The notes: a model not told the origin generated them from the letters alone. A DNA stretch of 64,000 nt from Rhizobium rosettiformans (GCF_016806065.1 NZ_CP032406.1:248001-312000); one strand, 5' to 3'; numbered from the stretch's first letter, positions 18,901 through 29,466 are shown. Numbers and translations: made by a program.

Positions 18901-20824
18901 AATTTTCATCGCTACAGCCGCCGCGGCAATGATCGGTCTTTGCGCGCTTATCCTGCCTTTGGCCATCTCTCCATGGCATCTATCATTGGGTGGAAGCGAC
19001 AGAACACGCATCATCCTGGAACACTCAAGCGCAATCCTGCCCTATGCGGCAGCGGCTGCATCCGGCCTTGTCATTCTTTTTGCAGCAAGAGGGACACTCA
19101 GCATCAAGGCAACAGGCTGGGGTGTCGCAGCAGGTGCGATCCTGGTGCTGCTCTTCGACGTGTTGGCGAAGAGCTTTCGTCATTTCTCATCGAGTGGAGC
19201 CGAAGCCTTCGACGCCTCTGGCGTCTCCCAGCTTGATGTGGCAACTTCGATCGGTCCCGTTCTCCTGGCTTTATGTGCAGCCTTTGCGATGCGTGTTGCA
19301 ATCAGGGGAAACGCTGCATTTCCGCGACGTGAGCCAAAACGCATCCGCGGCAGACGGGCCCTTCATGGAGATGCCGACTGGATGAGCCTGGCCAAGGCTT
19401 CCAAGCTCTTCGGTGAGAGCGGTGGCATCGTGATCGGTGAGTGCTACCGGGTCGACCATGACAGCACAGCAAGCCTTGCGTTTCGCACTGACAATGAGGC
19501 GACCTGGGGGGCAGGGGGCAAGTCCAAGCTCTTGTGTTTCGATGCCTCCTTTGGCTCAACGCATGGGATCGCCTTTGCCGGGTCTGGCGGTTTCAAGACG
19601 ACGTCGGTGACGATACCGACGGCGATCAAATGGAAGGGTACGCTCGTCGTTCTCGACCCCTCCAACGAGGTCGCTCCCATGGTCGAAGAGCACCGCAAGA
19701 GATACGATCGTGATGTCTTTGTTCTCAATCCCAAGGATCCGACTATCGGTTTCAATGCACTCGACTGGATCGGCCGTCATGGTGCCAGCAAGGAGGAAGA
19801 TATTGCAGCCGTCGCCTCTTGGATCATGAGCGACAGCAGCCGTGCAAGCGGCCACCGCGACGACTTCTTCCGTGCCTCTGCATTACAGCTTCTGACGGCC
19901 GTGATCGCAGATGTCTGCCTGTCTGGGCATACGGAGAAAAGAAACCAGAACTTACGCACCGTCAGGGCAAACCTGTCGGAGCCCGAGCCGAAACTGAAAG
20001 CAAGACTCGAGCGGATTCACGAAACCTCGCAGTCTGACTTCGTCAAGGAGAATGTCGCCGCCTTCGTCAACATGACGCCTGAGACCTTTTCCGGCGTCTA
20101 TGCCAATGCGATCAAGGAGACCCATTGGCTGAGCTATCCCAACTATGCCGCACTCGTTTCCGGATCGACATTTACCACCGATGCCCTCGCCAAGGGAAAG
20201 ACCGATATCTTCATCGCCCTTGACCTCAAGACCCTGGAAATGCATGCGGGGCTGGCCAGGGTCATGATCGGCACGTTCTTGAATGCAATTTATAGTCAAG
20301 ACGGGGCAATGCCGGGACGCGCTCTGTTTCTCCTCGATGAGGTCGCGCGCCTCGGCTTCATGCGTATCCTTGAAACCGCGCGTGATGCCGGCCGCAAATA
20401 TGGCATCAGCCTCATTCTGCTCTACCAATCCATCGGGCAGATGCGCGAGAGCTTCGGTGGCCGCGATGCTGCCAGCAAATGGTTTGAAAGTGCAAGCTGG
20501 ATCAGTTTTTCGGCCATCAATGACCCGGAGACGGCCGAATACATCTCCAGGCGTTGCGGCATGACGACCGTCGAGATCGACAAAATCAGCCGCAGTTTTC
20601 AGGCGAAAGGCACATCGAGAACCCGTTCGACGCAATTGGCAAGCCGACCATTGATCCTGCCGCATGAAGTTCTTCAGATGCGCGCTGACGAGCAGATCGT
20701 CTTTACCAGCGGCAATCCGCCTTTGCGCTGCGGCCGGGCTTTGTGGTTTCGCCGCTTTGAAATGGGTGCTTGTCTCGATCAGAGCCGCTTTGGCCAAGCG
20801 CGCGAACACCAAAATATCCGGTGA
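18887..20824 (+). CDS. traG: Type IV coupling protein TraG (VirD4 family)
   Basis: A 645-residue membrane ATPase that links the relaxosome to the secretion channel. It has N-terminal transmembrane helices (four likely within about residues 5-145), then Walker [10 protein letters not shown] near 231-239 and Walker B region [12 protein letters not shown] near residue 483. The start overlaps traD, as in Ti plasmids. It completes the DNA-processing set traA-C-D-G; the mating-pair channel (trb or virB) is not in this window. Confidence 0.94.
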   Translation: MTPTRIFIATAAAAMIGLCALILPLAISPWHLSLGGSDRTRIILEHSSAILPYAAAAASGLVILFAARGTLSIKATGWGVAAGAILVLLFDVLAKSFRHFSSSGAEAFDASGVSQLDVATSIGPVLLALCAAFAMRVAIRGNAAFPRREPKRIRGRRALHGDADWMSLAKASKLFGESGGIVIGECYRVDHDSTASLAFRTDNEATWGAGGKSKLLCFDASFGSTHGIAFAGSGGFKTTSVTIPTAIKWKGTLVVLDPSNEVAPMVEEHRKRYDRDVFVLNPKDPTIGFNALDWIGRHGASKEEDIAAVASWIMSDSSRASGHRDDFFRASALQLLTAVIADVCLSGHTEKRNQNLRTVRANLSEPEPKLKARLERIHETSQSDFVKENVAAFVNMTPETFSGVYANAIKETHWLSYPNYAALVSGSTFTTDALAKGKTDIFIALDLKTLEMHAGLARVMIGTFLNAIYSQDGAMPGRALFLLDEVARLGFMRILETARDAGRKYGISLILLYQSIGQMRESFGGRDAASKWFESASWISFSAINDPETAEYISRRCGMTTVEIDKISRSFQAKGTSRTRSTQLASRPLILPHEVLQMRADEQIVFTSGNPPLRCGRALWFRRFEMGACLDQSRFGQAREHQNIR

Positions 20825-21133
20825 AATCCGGATCACCAGTGATGCGCTGTCTTCGTGTCTTGATACCGTCCGGACAAATGGCCTGCTACTGCTTTCGCGC
20901 CCTTGTCGGCCATACGCTGTCCCGCGAATGCAAGATGCGGTGATCTCACCTGAACGACCGCACCTTCAAACCGTCGGAGAGGGGCCCTTTGTTTCATCCA
21001 GAAAGCCCGCCTCCTGTCCTCATTTAAGACCCCTGATGACCACAGGCGATAGATCAAGAACATGAATCGGTCGCCACCAACCGATTCATAACTCTCGTTG
21101 GACGCATCTCTCAAATTTCCCGATGCTGCCGCC
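20825..21133. other. Region downstream of traG
   Basis: About 310 bases. A minus frame (20833-21141) and a plus frame overlap fully here and neither has a ribosome site. No gene is supported. Confidence 0.35.
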
Positions 21134-21493
21134 ATGATCACGCAGCCCTACCAACTATATATCGAACGGACGGACGCCTCGAGGAACATGGCGCGCTACT
21201 ATGCCATGGAGATATCGACAAACCTGTTTGGCGATATCTGCCTGACCAGAGCCTGGGGCAGGATTGGCAAGGGCGGACAAAGGAGGATCCACTCCTTCGA
21301 ACGGGAGGACGAGGCAGTCGGCCTGTTTCTGGAACTTCTCAGACAAAAAAAGGCGAGGGGATATCGGCCAATCCCGCGGCGTGGGCGAGACGCGACCGAC
21401 ACATCAATGAAATCTGAGGATCAACCACAAGCTTTCGACAAAGCCTCAACCTCACGCACCAAGCAGGCGAGGGGGCTCAAGGCCGTCTTTTGA
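21134..21493 (+). CDS. WGR-domain protein
   Basis: 119 residues beginning MITQPYQLYIERTDASRNMA. Residues about 5-85 form a WGR domain, seen in LTRAWGRIGKGGQRRIHSFE with aromatic and Gly positions intact; the C-terminal tail is basic and disordered. WGR domains bind nucleic acids or nucleoprotein in PARPs and in many bacterial plasmid proteins. Such stand-alone WGR proteins are common on rhizobial plasmids close to tra genes. The precise role is unknown. Confidence 0.8.
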   Translation: MITQPYQLYIERTDASRNMARYYAMEISTNLFGDICLTRAWGRIGKGGQRRIHSFEREDEAVGLFLELLRQKKARGYRPIPRRGRDATDTSMKSEDQPQAFDKASTSRTKQARGLKAVF

Positions 21494-22096
21494 GCCGTGC
21501 ATTGTATTTATGTCATCCACGCCCTGTCCTAATGACGTCAGATCCGGGGCCGGCAATGGAAATGGAAATGGAAATGCTGCGCTCGTAAAGATCAGATCAT
21601 TGTCGATATCAGTCGGGTCTATAAGGTCAGGTCTGTTGAGCCCCCGATGGACGACCAAGATATCGAAGGGCTTGGTGCCCTTGCTTTTGTCCGCCCTTTT
21701 CCTAAAGGCCCGTTGAGCGGGCAACCTTGGGCTTAACGGGTAAGAGAGTTTACCAGGGATCAGCTGTTTTGCCGGGGAAGCGGAGACTTTCTGTTTCAAC
21801 TTGACCCAGGAATGTTGTGGGCTGTCCCAGAAACTCCTTATTTTCAGGAAGTGTAAACCATATCGATTAGAACAGGTTTAGGAGTTTGAATATTCGTTTA
21901 TGCCGAATTTCCGAAATTGAACCACAGAAAACGCCATACTTCTCAATGCCTTAACGAGGAACACCAATTCTGGATGGCCTCCATCCAAGCGGGTTTCGGC
22001 CCTCGAAGTCTTAGCAATTTGCTAAGAAATCACCCCTAATTTCCGGCCATTCCTTTTTTGGGGATCACCGCAGATGACGCTGCGGCTGGGTGAAAC
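21494..22096. other. Upstream region of the cellulose operon
   Basis: About 600 bases. It contains a three-fold TGGAAA-type hexamer repeat (about 21555-21575), a GGATGG-CCT-CCATCC hairpin (21972-21986) and a strong operator-like palindrome listed separately. The open frames here are not convincing genes. Confidence 0.4.
22010..22026. promoter_or_regulatory. Operator-like palindrome upstream of bcsA
   Basis: Perfect inverted repeat CTTAGCAA-T-TTGCTAAG, with its right end 71 bases before the bcsA start. The size and symmetry suit a dimeric repressor or activator. No regulator gene lies next to it. Confidence 0.5.
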
Positions 22097-24361
22097 ATGG
22101 GGGTTCTGCACATGATGTGCGCTGCGTTGCCTGCAATCATTGCGGGCCTTTTTGGTGTGTTTCTGCTGTGGCTGCCGATCAGCCTCCAGGCGCAACTGGT
22201 GCTCAGCCTGGCCATCCTGGCCCTGATGCTCCTGTTCATGATGCGTCCGCAGAACAAGACATTCCGCGTGATGACTTTCGTGTTCTCGGCCGTGCTCGCC
22301 CTGCGCTATGCGTTCTGGCGCACGACGGAGACGCTTCCCGACATCAACGAGCCCTGGAACTTCATCCCGGGCATCATTCTCTATGCAGCGGAAATGTATT
22401 GCCTGGTCATGCTGGCAATCAATTTCTTCATCGTCGCCGATCCGCTACAGCGCAAGCCGGCGGCGCAACTGGCTGATGAAGACAAGCCGACTGTCGACGT
22501 TTTCGTTCCGTCCTACAACGAGTCGGCCGACCTGCTCGCACTGACGCTGGCCGCTGCCAAATCGATGGACTACCCAGCCGACAAGCTGACGGTTTATCTC
22601 CTCGATGATGGCGGCACCGATGCCAAATGTCGCCAATCAGATCCTCGTGCAGCCCTTGCTGCCCGTCGACGTCGTGAGGAATTGCAGGCACTGTCGGCAG
22701 CGCTTGGGGTCCGCTATCACGCCCGCGCTGAAAACAGCCATGCCAAGGCCGGCAATCTGAACGCAGGTCTCGCGATCTCGACCAGCGAGCTTGTCGTCGT
22801 CTTCGATGCCGACCACGCGCCTGTCCGCGAATTTCTCAACGAGACGGTGGGCCACTTCAGAAACGACGAGAAGCTCTTCCTCGTCCAGACCCCCCACTAC
22901 TTCCTCAATCCGGACCCGGTGGAGAAGAACCTCCAGACCTTCGGCAAGATGCCGTCGGAGAACGAGATGTTCTATTCGGTCGTGCAGCGCGGCCTCGACA
23001 AGTGGAATGCCTCGTTCTTCTGCGGTTCCGCTGCCGTTCTGCGACGCAAGGCATTAAAGGAAACCGGCGGCTTTTCCGGCCAGTCGATCACCGAAGACTG
23101 CGAAAGCGCGCTCGCGCTCCACTGCCGCGGCTGGCACAGCCTTTACGTCGACAAGCCGCTGATCGCCGGCCTGCAGCCCGAAACGCTCGTCTCCTTCATT
23201 GGTCAGCGCGTTCGCTGGGCCCAGGGCATGCTGCAGATCCTGACGCTGAACCGCCCCTTCCTTCAGCGCGGTCTCTCGGCGGCGCAGCGCATCTGCTACG
23301 CCGGCACGAACCTCTTCTGGCTCTTTCCCCTGACGCGGTTGACCTTCATGTTCTCGCCGTTGCTCTACATCTTCTTTTCGCTGCAGATCTTCGAGGCCAA
23401 CATCACCGAATTCATCTGCTACTCGGTGACCTATCTCATCTCATCCTTCGCCATGCAGAGCTACCTCTTCGGTCGCGTCCGCTGGCCCTGGGTCTCCGAG
23501 CTCTATGAATATGTGCAGTCGGTGATGCTTTTCGGCGCGATCCTGAGCGTCGTGAAGAACCCGCGCAAGCCGACCTTCAACGTCACGTCGAAGGGACAGA
23601 CACTGGATGAGAGCAAGCTGTCGCCGCTGGCGCGCCCATACTTCGTGATATTCTTCCTGCTCTTTGCCGCCACCTGCTATGCGATCTGGCGTTACACGAC
23701 GGAAGCAATGCCCTCCGAACTGCTCCTGATCGTCGCCGGCTGGAACATCATCAACATGGGCATTGCGGGTGCTGCCCTCGGCTCCGTCTCGGAACGGCGC
23801 GAACGTCGGCGCAACCAGCGCCTCAGCGTTCGGCGTCATGCGATCCTGCATTCCGGCGGCACAAGCCACGCGGTCATCATCGCGGATGTCTCGAGCGGTG
23901 GTCTTGCTCTGCAGTTCATCGACGGACATCCGGTGAGCGGGCTGGAGACGGGTGAAGAGGCCACAATCGAGATCCGCCGCCACGGCCGCGGAATGCGCGT
24001 ACCCCTTGTTTGCCGCAGCATGCTGCGCCGGCAGGACGAGACGAGCTTCGGCTTTGCCTTTGCCGAGCGCACACCCGAAACCTTCATCGCGATTGCCGAG
24101 ATGATGTATTGCGAACAGCAGCCGCTTCAGGAGCGCTGGAACCGTGTTCAGAAACACAAGGGCTTCTTCACCGGCACCTTTCGATTTGCCCTCTGGACGA
24201 TCATCGAAACGCTGCGCGGCTTCACCTACGCCTTGCGTCTGGTTCGCGAAACGACGGAAATCTCGCATCCCGACGCGCCGCTGATCATCAACACATCGAG
24301 CAGCGTTTCGGAGCCGGGCGCAACCTATCCGGCAGCCGTAAAAGGGCCGGCCTATGCATAA
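22097..24361 (+). CDS. bcsA: Cellulose synthase catalytic subunit (GT2) with PilZ domain
   Basis: A 754-residue inner-membrane glycosyltransferase that polymerises UDP-glucose to beta-1,4-glucan. GT2 motifs are all present: LLDDGG (168-173), DAD (237-239), FFCG (307-310), TED (332-334) and QRVRW (370-374). Transmembrane helices lie on both sides. A PilZ domain follows, with RRNQR (RxxxR at 571-575) and DVSSGG (597-602), the c-di-GMP-binding residues. The upstream half starts MGVLHMM; ATG at 22112 is an alternative start. It is first in an operon where every next gene overlaps. Confidence 0.95.
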   Translation: MGVLHMMCAALPAIIAGLFGVFLLWLPISLQAQLVLSLAILALMLLFMMRPQNKTFRVMTFVFSAVLALRYAFWRTTETLPDINEPWNFIPGIILYAAEMYCLVMLAINFFIVADPLQRKPAAQLADEDKPTVDVFVPSYNESADLLALTLAAAKSMDYPADKLTVYLLDDGGTDAKCRQSDPRAALAARRRREELQALSAALGVRYHARAENSHAKAGNLNAGLAISTSELVVVFDADHAPVREFLNETVGHFRNDEKLFLVQTPHYFLNPDPVEKNLQTFGKMPSENEMFYSVVQRGLDKWNASFFCGSAAVLRRKALKETGGFSGQSITEDCESALALHCRGWHSLYVDKPLIAGLQPETLVSFIGQRVRWAQGMLQILTLNRPFLQRGLSAAQRICYAGTNLFWLFPLTRLTFMFSPLLYIFFSLQIFEANITEFICYSVTYLISSFAMQSYLFGRVRWPWVSELYEYVQSVMLFGAILSVVKNPRKPTFNVTSKGQTLDESKLSPLARPYFVIFFLLFAATCYAIWRYTTEAMPSELLLIVAGWNIINMGIAGAALGSVSERRERRRNQRLSVRRHAILHSGGTSHAVIIADVSSGGLALQFIDGHPVSGLETGEEATIEIRRHGRGMRVPLVCRSMLRRQDETSFGFAFAERTPETFIAIAEMMYCEQQPLQERWNRVQKHKGFFTGTFRFALWTIIETLRGFTYALRLVRETTEISHPDAPLIINTSSSVSEPGATYPAAVKGPAYA

Positions 24362-26645
24362 CCTTGAAGTTCGGCGCCGGCTCTCAGCAGCAGCGATCCT
24401 CATTTGTCTGTCGGCAAACGCCTCTCATGCGGGTGATTTCGTGCCCGCAGACCTTGGTGCGGCAAGTGTCCAGAGCGCGGGTCAGGCCGTGTCGGACTTC
24501 CCCCGCCAGATGGTCGCCTTCCGCCAGACGGCAGCCGCCATGCGCCTGGAAGGCGAAGACGCAGCAAGAGAACTCAGCTTCTATCTCTCAGCGGAGCAGG
24601 TCGCGACATCAGGCCTGTTGAGACTGAGCTATACCAATGCGGTCTCGGTCATGCCTGATGACGCCGTGCTCGACATCGAGTTGAACGGCAAGCCTCTCGC
24701 GGCCTTACCCATCCGCTCGCCCAATGGTCCGGCGACCCATGACATTCCGGTCGCCGCCAAGGATCTGACGGTCGGCTGGAATCAGGTCCGGCTGCGTGCA
24801 AAACAGCACCACCGCATCGACTGCAGCGTTCAAGCGACCTATGAATTGTGGACGCAGGTCGATCCGCTTGTCAGCGGCTTCCTGACCAACGCACGCCCGA
24901 AGGACGGCGACCTCGCAGGCCTTCTGTCCGTCGGGCGAAATGGCGATGGCGCCACGGAAATCCGCGTGATTGCCGGAAACGATGCTCCCCAGACGACATT
25001 GAGAGACAGCCTGCCCCTCGTGCAGACCCTGGCACTTGTGCTCGGTCGTGAGGACTTGGATATCACCGTCGGCGACGTCGGAGGCAGCGGACCGGGCATC
25101 GACCTCTATCTCGGTGACCCCGCAGACGCGAACTTACCGCAACCCGCCCGCGACGCCCTTGCCGCCGCACCGCGTGGCCTTTTCGTTCGGCAGGGCGAAC
25201 ACGGCCGCCAGATCGTCACCATGCGTGGTTCGAACAAGAGTGAGCTTCAGTCGCTCCTGGTTGCCGCCGTCAACGGCCCCCTGCTTCCGTTGATCCGCGC
25301 AAACAAGTTCGCCATAACGAAGGCGCGGATCGATGGCGAGAGCCCGGGCTCACACCCGCTGACGAGCATCGGCTATCAGACGACACCTTTCGCCGGCCGT
25401 CTCTTCCAGACGAGCTTCGATGTCGTCATGCCCGCCGATTTCTATCCTGGCGACTATGCCACGGTTGATCTTAATCTGAATGCGGCCACTGCGCCCGGCC
25501 TGGCACCCGGAACGCAGTTGCTGGTCCGAGTCAATGAACGCGCCGTGGCAAGCCTCGTGCTCTACGATCCCGAGGGCACGACGCTTGAGAACAAGCCGCT
25601 GGAACTTCCGCTCCGCGCCTTCCATCCCGGCGTGAACCATGTTCGTGTTCTGGCCGAAGTGCCGCTCGCCTCCGATCTCGTCTGTGATCCGGCCGCCCGC
25701 GACGAAGCGCGATCTCGCTTCCTGCTGCTCGAAGAGACCACGGTGACGATACCGCCACTGGCGCGCGCCGGTCGTCTTCCCGACCTTGCGGCCTTTGCTG
25801 GAACGTCCTTCCCCTTCAAGGGCCCGACTGCCTTCGATCTCTATGTCGATACGGCGACACCCGCACGGCTGGGCTCGGCGCTAACCCTTCTCACCCGGCT
25901 CGCCATGTCGGCGGGGCATCCCCTGCCAGCCGAGCTCAAGATCGGCCGTCCAGACCCGCGCAAGACGACGAATGCCCTGATTGTCGGCGCCGGTGGCGAG
26001 CCGCTGGAGCTTGCCGCTCTTGCCGGTCAAAAGGGAGATCGACTGCAGCCGTCTTCGACCGATGATCTGATCACAGCTTCGGTAAAGGCGGGCGGTCAAT
26101 TGTCGGACTCCCAGGCGCTGCTCGATGCTTTCCAGGTCGAAACGCGGCTTGAGCGCGATCAGCTGTCACTGAAGAGCCGAGCCTCTGACTGGGTGGCAAC
26201 GGCCTCGACAACCGTCAACCGCTGGCTGGCCTACAAGGATATCGGACGCGAAGACGTCAAGATCGATCCGCGCGATCGCCTGATCAGTGTAAGGCAGGTG
26301 GCATCCGCTGAAGGCGCTGCCGTCTGGACCTATGTCAATGCGGCGGATGAAACCATGCTTCAGCAGGGCGTCGCAGCCCTGACCAAGCCGGCAACCTGGA
26401 CGGCCCTCGAAGGAGGCGAAGCCGTGATCCGCCGTTCGGACCTCGAACTCGTGAACCGCTATCCCGAAAGCTACAGCTTCTTTCCGATCACCGACACGAG
26501 CCCGGCCAATCTCAGACGCCTTGCGGCTGCATGGCTCTCCGACAACTTCATCATCTATATCGGTCTTGTTCTCGCACTGATGGGCGGCTTCGGCTGGTGG
26601 GTTGGTTATGTCGTGCCGCGCAAGGGCGTGAGGACAGTCGAATGA
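24354..26645 (+). CDS. bcsB: Cellulose synthase regulatory/periplasmic subunit
   Basis: A 763-residue periplasmic partner of BcsA that guides the nascent glucan. It has a signal peptide (about 1-26, SHA), two carbohydrate-binding-like and flavodoxin-like tandem regions, and a single C-terminal transmembrane helix (FIIYIGLVLALMGGFGWWVG) followed by a short basic tail, the normal BcsB plan. The start overlaps the bcsA end by 8 bases, giving tight coupling. Confidence 0.93.
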   Translation: MHNLEVRRRLSAAAILICLSANASHAGDFVPADLGAASVQSAGQAVSDFPRQMVAFRQTAAAMRLEGEDAARELSFYLSAEQVATSGLLRLSYTNAVSVMPDDAVLDIELNGKPLAALPIRSPNGPATHDIPVAAKDLTVGWNQVRLRAKQHHRIDCSVQATYELWTQVDPLVSGFLTNARPKDGDLAGLLSVGRNGDGATEIRVIAGNDAPQTTLRDSLPLVQTLALVLGREDLDITVGDVGGSGPGIDLYLGDPADANLPQPARDALAAAPRGLFVRQGEHGRQIVTMRGSNKSELQSLLVAAVNGPLLPLIRANKFAITKARIDGESPGSHPLTSIGYQTTPFAGRLFQTSFDVVMPADFYPGDYATVDLNLNAATAPGLAPGTQLLVRVNERAVASLVLYDPEGTTLENKPLELPLRAFHPGVNHVRVLAEVPLASDLVCDPAARDEARSRFLLLEETTVTIPPLARAGRLPDLAAFAGTSFPFKGPTAFDLYVDTATPARLGSALTLLTRLAMSAGHPLPAELKIGRPDPRKTTNALIVGAGGEPLELAALAGQKGDRLQPSSTDDLITASVKAGGQLSDSQALLDAFQVETRLERDQLSLKSRASDWVATASTTVNRWLAYKDIGREDVKIDPRDRLISVRQVASAEGAAVWTYVNAADETMLQQGVAALTKPATWTALEGGEAVIRRSDLELVNRYPESYSFFPITDTSPANLRRLAAAWLSDNFIIYIGLVLALMGGFGWWVGYVVPRKGVRTVE

Positions 26646-28690
26646 AGAAGACAATCAAGACAAGACTCTCGGCCGGCACCATCCTCGCCACGCTGTTCGT
26701 TGCACTGCCCGCCGGCGCGACCTCGCTTCTAGCACCTGAAGCGGCCGCCATCATGGCGCATCCATCGGACAGCGCGAAAGCCGTTGAAGCTGACACGCGC
26801 AAAGTGCCGGTGCCCGACACGGTCGATCTTGCCGCACTCTATTACTATGCCCGCAATGGCGAGGCAGAGCGCGTCGAAGCCGAGACCCGCCGCCTGGAGC
26901 TGAAATATCCCGGCTTCATGCCCCCGGCCGACCTCTATGCCCCCGATGCCGGCGACCATGTCGATGAGACGACGCTCTGGCAACTTTACGAGCGCGATGA
27001 CTATGCCAGTATCGAGCAGGAAATCAGCCGGATCGCCGCAAGCCATGTGGGCTGGGAACCGTCAGAGGATTTCCTCAGCAAGCTCGAGCGGCGCAAGCTG
27101 AGATTTGCCATGACGCAGGCCAAGGAAGCGAAGGACTTTGTGGCCGTCATTCGTCTTGGTGCAAAGCTCGACCCTGCGCAGGAAACCGAGATCGACCTGC
27201 TCTGGATGATGCTTGACGCTTACCGGGCAAATGAGATGCAGGAGGCACTGACGGCGGTCTATCGCAGCATCCTTTTCCGGACGCCGGAGAAGGCGTTTTC
27301 CGATGAACTGGTGCTGACCACCCTGCAAAAGGCGATGGAGGACATTCCGGCAGCCGATCTGCGCGAGGCGATCCGTGTGCTCTCTGCGGATCCCGAACTC
27401 GCTCTCTCGATGCGATCGCTCAACCTTGATCTCATGCGCCGCGAAATGGGAGATTTCGCGTCCGGCGTTGCGGGCGCACCTCAACCAGGCCCCGAGGCGA
27501 TTGCCGCCGTCAGGACGGTTGCCGAGAGCGGTCAAGCGCCCGAAGACCTCGCCCTCATGGGCTGGTACATGCTGAAAATCGAGCAGCCGGACCAGGCAGC
27601 AAACTTCTTCCAGCGCATGCTGCAGAACAAGGCGACGCCGGAAGCCGTCCGCGGCATGGCGCTCAGTTTTTCCCACCAATCGAAGGACAAGGAGGCCTAT
27701 GCGTTTGTCACGGAGCACCTCGACATGCTTGCCGGGCAGGACGCCTTCCTCCTCGATCAGCTATCCTTCCCTTTCAAGGGCGAGGGCAAGACTGACATCG
27801 ATGAACGTGTCGTGACCCGCTATTCGGAAGCGATCCAGAAGACGGAATCGTCCGATCACGCCCGCCTCATCGGCTGGTATGCCTATAACTCGCGCCAGTT
27901 CGAGCCGGCGCGTGCCTGGTTTGCGAAGGCCTTCGAATGGAAGGCCGAGGCAGACAGCCTGAAGGGCCTGGCCCTCACCTTGACGAGACTGGGCGAAAAG
28001 AAAACCCTTGCCAACCTGCGGGAACAGCATGGCGACGCCTATCAAACGGTTTTCGCCGAGCTGAAATCAGCAGCGGAACCGCGCGAGCGGGCCGGGAAAT
28101 CGGTCTCCGCACCTGCAGGCGTTCAAGCCGGCTATCTCTCGCGGCTTCAGAAGAAGGACTATGGTGGCTGTGTTGCCGAGTTGCGGCGGCTTGAAGCCAG
28201 GACAGCCTTGCGGCCGGATGCACAGGTGGCCAAGGGCTGGTGTCTTCTGGGTCTTAACCATCTGGCAGAGGCGCGCCAGGCCTTTACAGCTGGCCTGTCA
28301 GGCGGTGGCGGCAAGGCGGATGATGCCGCCTATGGACTTGGCCTCACGCTTTTGCGCGCCAATCTGACCGACGACGCAGAGGCTCTCTTGATGCAGCACA
28401 GCCTGACGCCACTCCGCGACCGGGAACTGCGCGCCGAGCTTCTTTGGCAGCGGGCGCGCGCCGCCTTCGATCGCAAGCAATACCGCGTCACGCTCGAAGC
28501 GCTGAACACCCGCCTGCAGATCATGCCGGAGGCGGTGGGGATCAGCCAGATGCGCGCCTGGAGCCATTACCACCTCGGCAATCTGGCCCAGTCGCGTGCG
28601 ATCTTCGCCCAGCTCAATCAGGTCATGGCAGACCCGGCAAACAGCAGGGGCATCGCCGCCATCAACGAACGCATGGGCATCAACCGATGA
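26642..28690 (+). CDS. TPR protein of the cellulose operon (BcsK-like)
   Basis: A 682-residue exported protein with signal peptide (about 1-26) and many TPR/HAT-like helical repeats throughout (for example ARLIGWYAYNSRQFEPARAW and ALNTRLQIMPEAVGISQMRA). The start overlaps bcsB by ATGA. In alphaproteobacterial cellulose operons a TPR protein named BcsK occupies this place, and in enterics BcsC has TPRs plus a beta-barrel. Here no barrel is seen, so it is probably a periplasmic scaffold. The name BcsK is from position and architecture only. Confidence 0.8.
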   Translation: MKKTIKTRLSAGTILATLFVALPAGATSLLAPEAAAIMAHPSDSAKAVEADTRKVPVPDTVDLAALYYYARNGEAERVEAETRRLELKYPGFMPPADLYAPDAGDHVDETTLWQLYERDDYASIEQEISRIAASHVGWEPSEDFLSKLERRKLRFAMTQAKEAKDFVAVIRLGAKLDPAQETEIDLLWMMLDAYRANEMQEALTAVYRSILFRTPEKAFSDELVLTTLQKAMEDIPAADLREAIRVLSADPELALSMRSLNLDLMRREMGDFASGVAGAPQPGPEAIAAVRTVAESGQAPEDLALMGWYMLKIEQPDQAANFFQRMLQNKATPEAVRGMALSFSHQSKDKEAYAFVTEHLDMLAGQDAFLLDQLSFPFKGEGKTDIDERVVTRYSEAIQKTESSDHARLIGWYAYNSRQFEPARAWFAKAFEWKAEADSLKGLALTLTRLGEKKTLANLREQHGDAYQTVFAELKSAAEPRERAGKSVSAPAGVQAGYLSRLQKKDYGGCVAELRRLEARTALRPDAQVAKGWCLLGLNHLAEARQAFTAGLSGGGGKADDAAYGLGLTLLRANLTDDAEALLMQHSLTPLRDRELRAELLWQRARAAFDRKQYRVTLEALNTRLQIMPEAVGISQMRAWSHYHLGNLAQSRAIFAQLNQVMADPANSRGIAAINERMGINR

Positions 28691-29466
28691 ACACACGTAT
28701 CCTTGTGATCCTGACACTGCTTGCGCTGCACGGCTGCACGACCGTCGAGGATCCCTTCCTTGAGGGCATGACCGGCAGCATCCCCGTGTCTTCGGAAAAC
28801 CGCGAACTTCCGGTTCATCTCGCATCCGCCTCGCTGGCCGGGGTCGGGGGCATGCCCATCGGTCTGCGCCAGACATCAACGGATGGTGCAGTGAGGGAAG
28901 TTCTGGTTTGGGCCAATACAACAACGATCCCAGGCGAAAACACGCTCACTATATCGACCTTCGTTGCCTCGGGGTCGAAGCGCCTGACCGCACCGGACCG
29001 CTCAGAAATCGGCCGAGCTCTGCGGCGTGAATTCCCAGGTGTGGCGATGAGCATAGATCCCGGCGTCCGACAGAACGCCTATGGCGCCTATGGCACGGCA
29101 ACTGGTAAGCTTGGCGAGAAGGGCGGCTGTGTTTACGCTTGGCAGAGCGTTAGCCGCGATATTGAACTTGGCCGCGATAAGGCGGCGGAGGTTCACCTTC
29201 GCTACTGCCATGCCGCAATTGGTCCCGATAGGCTTGCAGATCTCTTGAGCGGACTGTCAATGAACAAGACTCGGTCCATCACGTCATTGCCATCTGCCGC
29301 TTATGGCTATGCGGATCCTGCCCCGGAAACGCAAGCGAATTCAGGCGTGACAAACCATGACACCCACATCGAAGAACCCGCAGAGCCGGTGCATGTTTCT
29401 GGGAAAAGCAGAAGAGATGAGCCGACAATGACCGGCACGGTGGCGCGCATTCCAATGCCCAATTGA
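28687..29466 (+). CDS. bcsN: Cellulose biosynthesis protein BcsN
   Basis: 259 residues with a lipoprotein signal (lipobox ALHGC, Cys 17), so it should be membrane-anchored on the periplasmic side. The body matches the BcsN family of rhizobial cellulose operons (VGGMPIGLRQTSTDGAVREV and a CVYAWQSV segment). The start overlaps the TPR gene by 4 bases. It is last in the operon. The molecular role is not established in the family. Confidence 0.85.
   Translation: MNTRILVILTLLALHGCTTVEDPFLEGMTGSIPVSSENRELPVHLASASLAGVGGMPIGLRQTSTDGAVREVLVWANTTTIPGENTLTISTFVASGSKRLTAPDRSEIGRALRREFPGVAMSIDPGVRQNAYGAYGTATGKLGEKGGCVYAWQSVSRDIELGRDKAAEVHLRYCHAAIGPDRLADLLSGLSMNKTRSITSLPSAAYGYADPAPETQANSGVTNHDTHIEEPAEPVHVSGKSRRDEPTMTGTVARIPMPN

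Noticed and set aside
19952..20836. 294-codon minus frame over traG
   Set aside because: Antisense shadow of a gene with clear family motifs.
21555..21575. Three-fold hexamer repeat
   Set aside because: Too short to be a repeat array or CRISPR; no spacers.
21452..21799. 115-codon minus frame near the WGR gene
   Set aside because: Covers the hexamer repeat, giving a Phe-Pro-rich stretch; overlaps the WGR gene end and lacks a ribosome site.
23441..24403. 320-codon minus frame over bcsA
   Set aside because: Antisense of the PilZ-containing part of bcsA.
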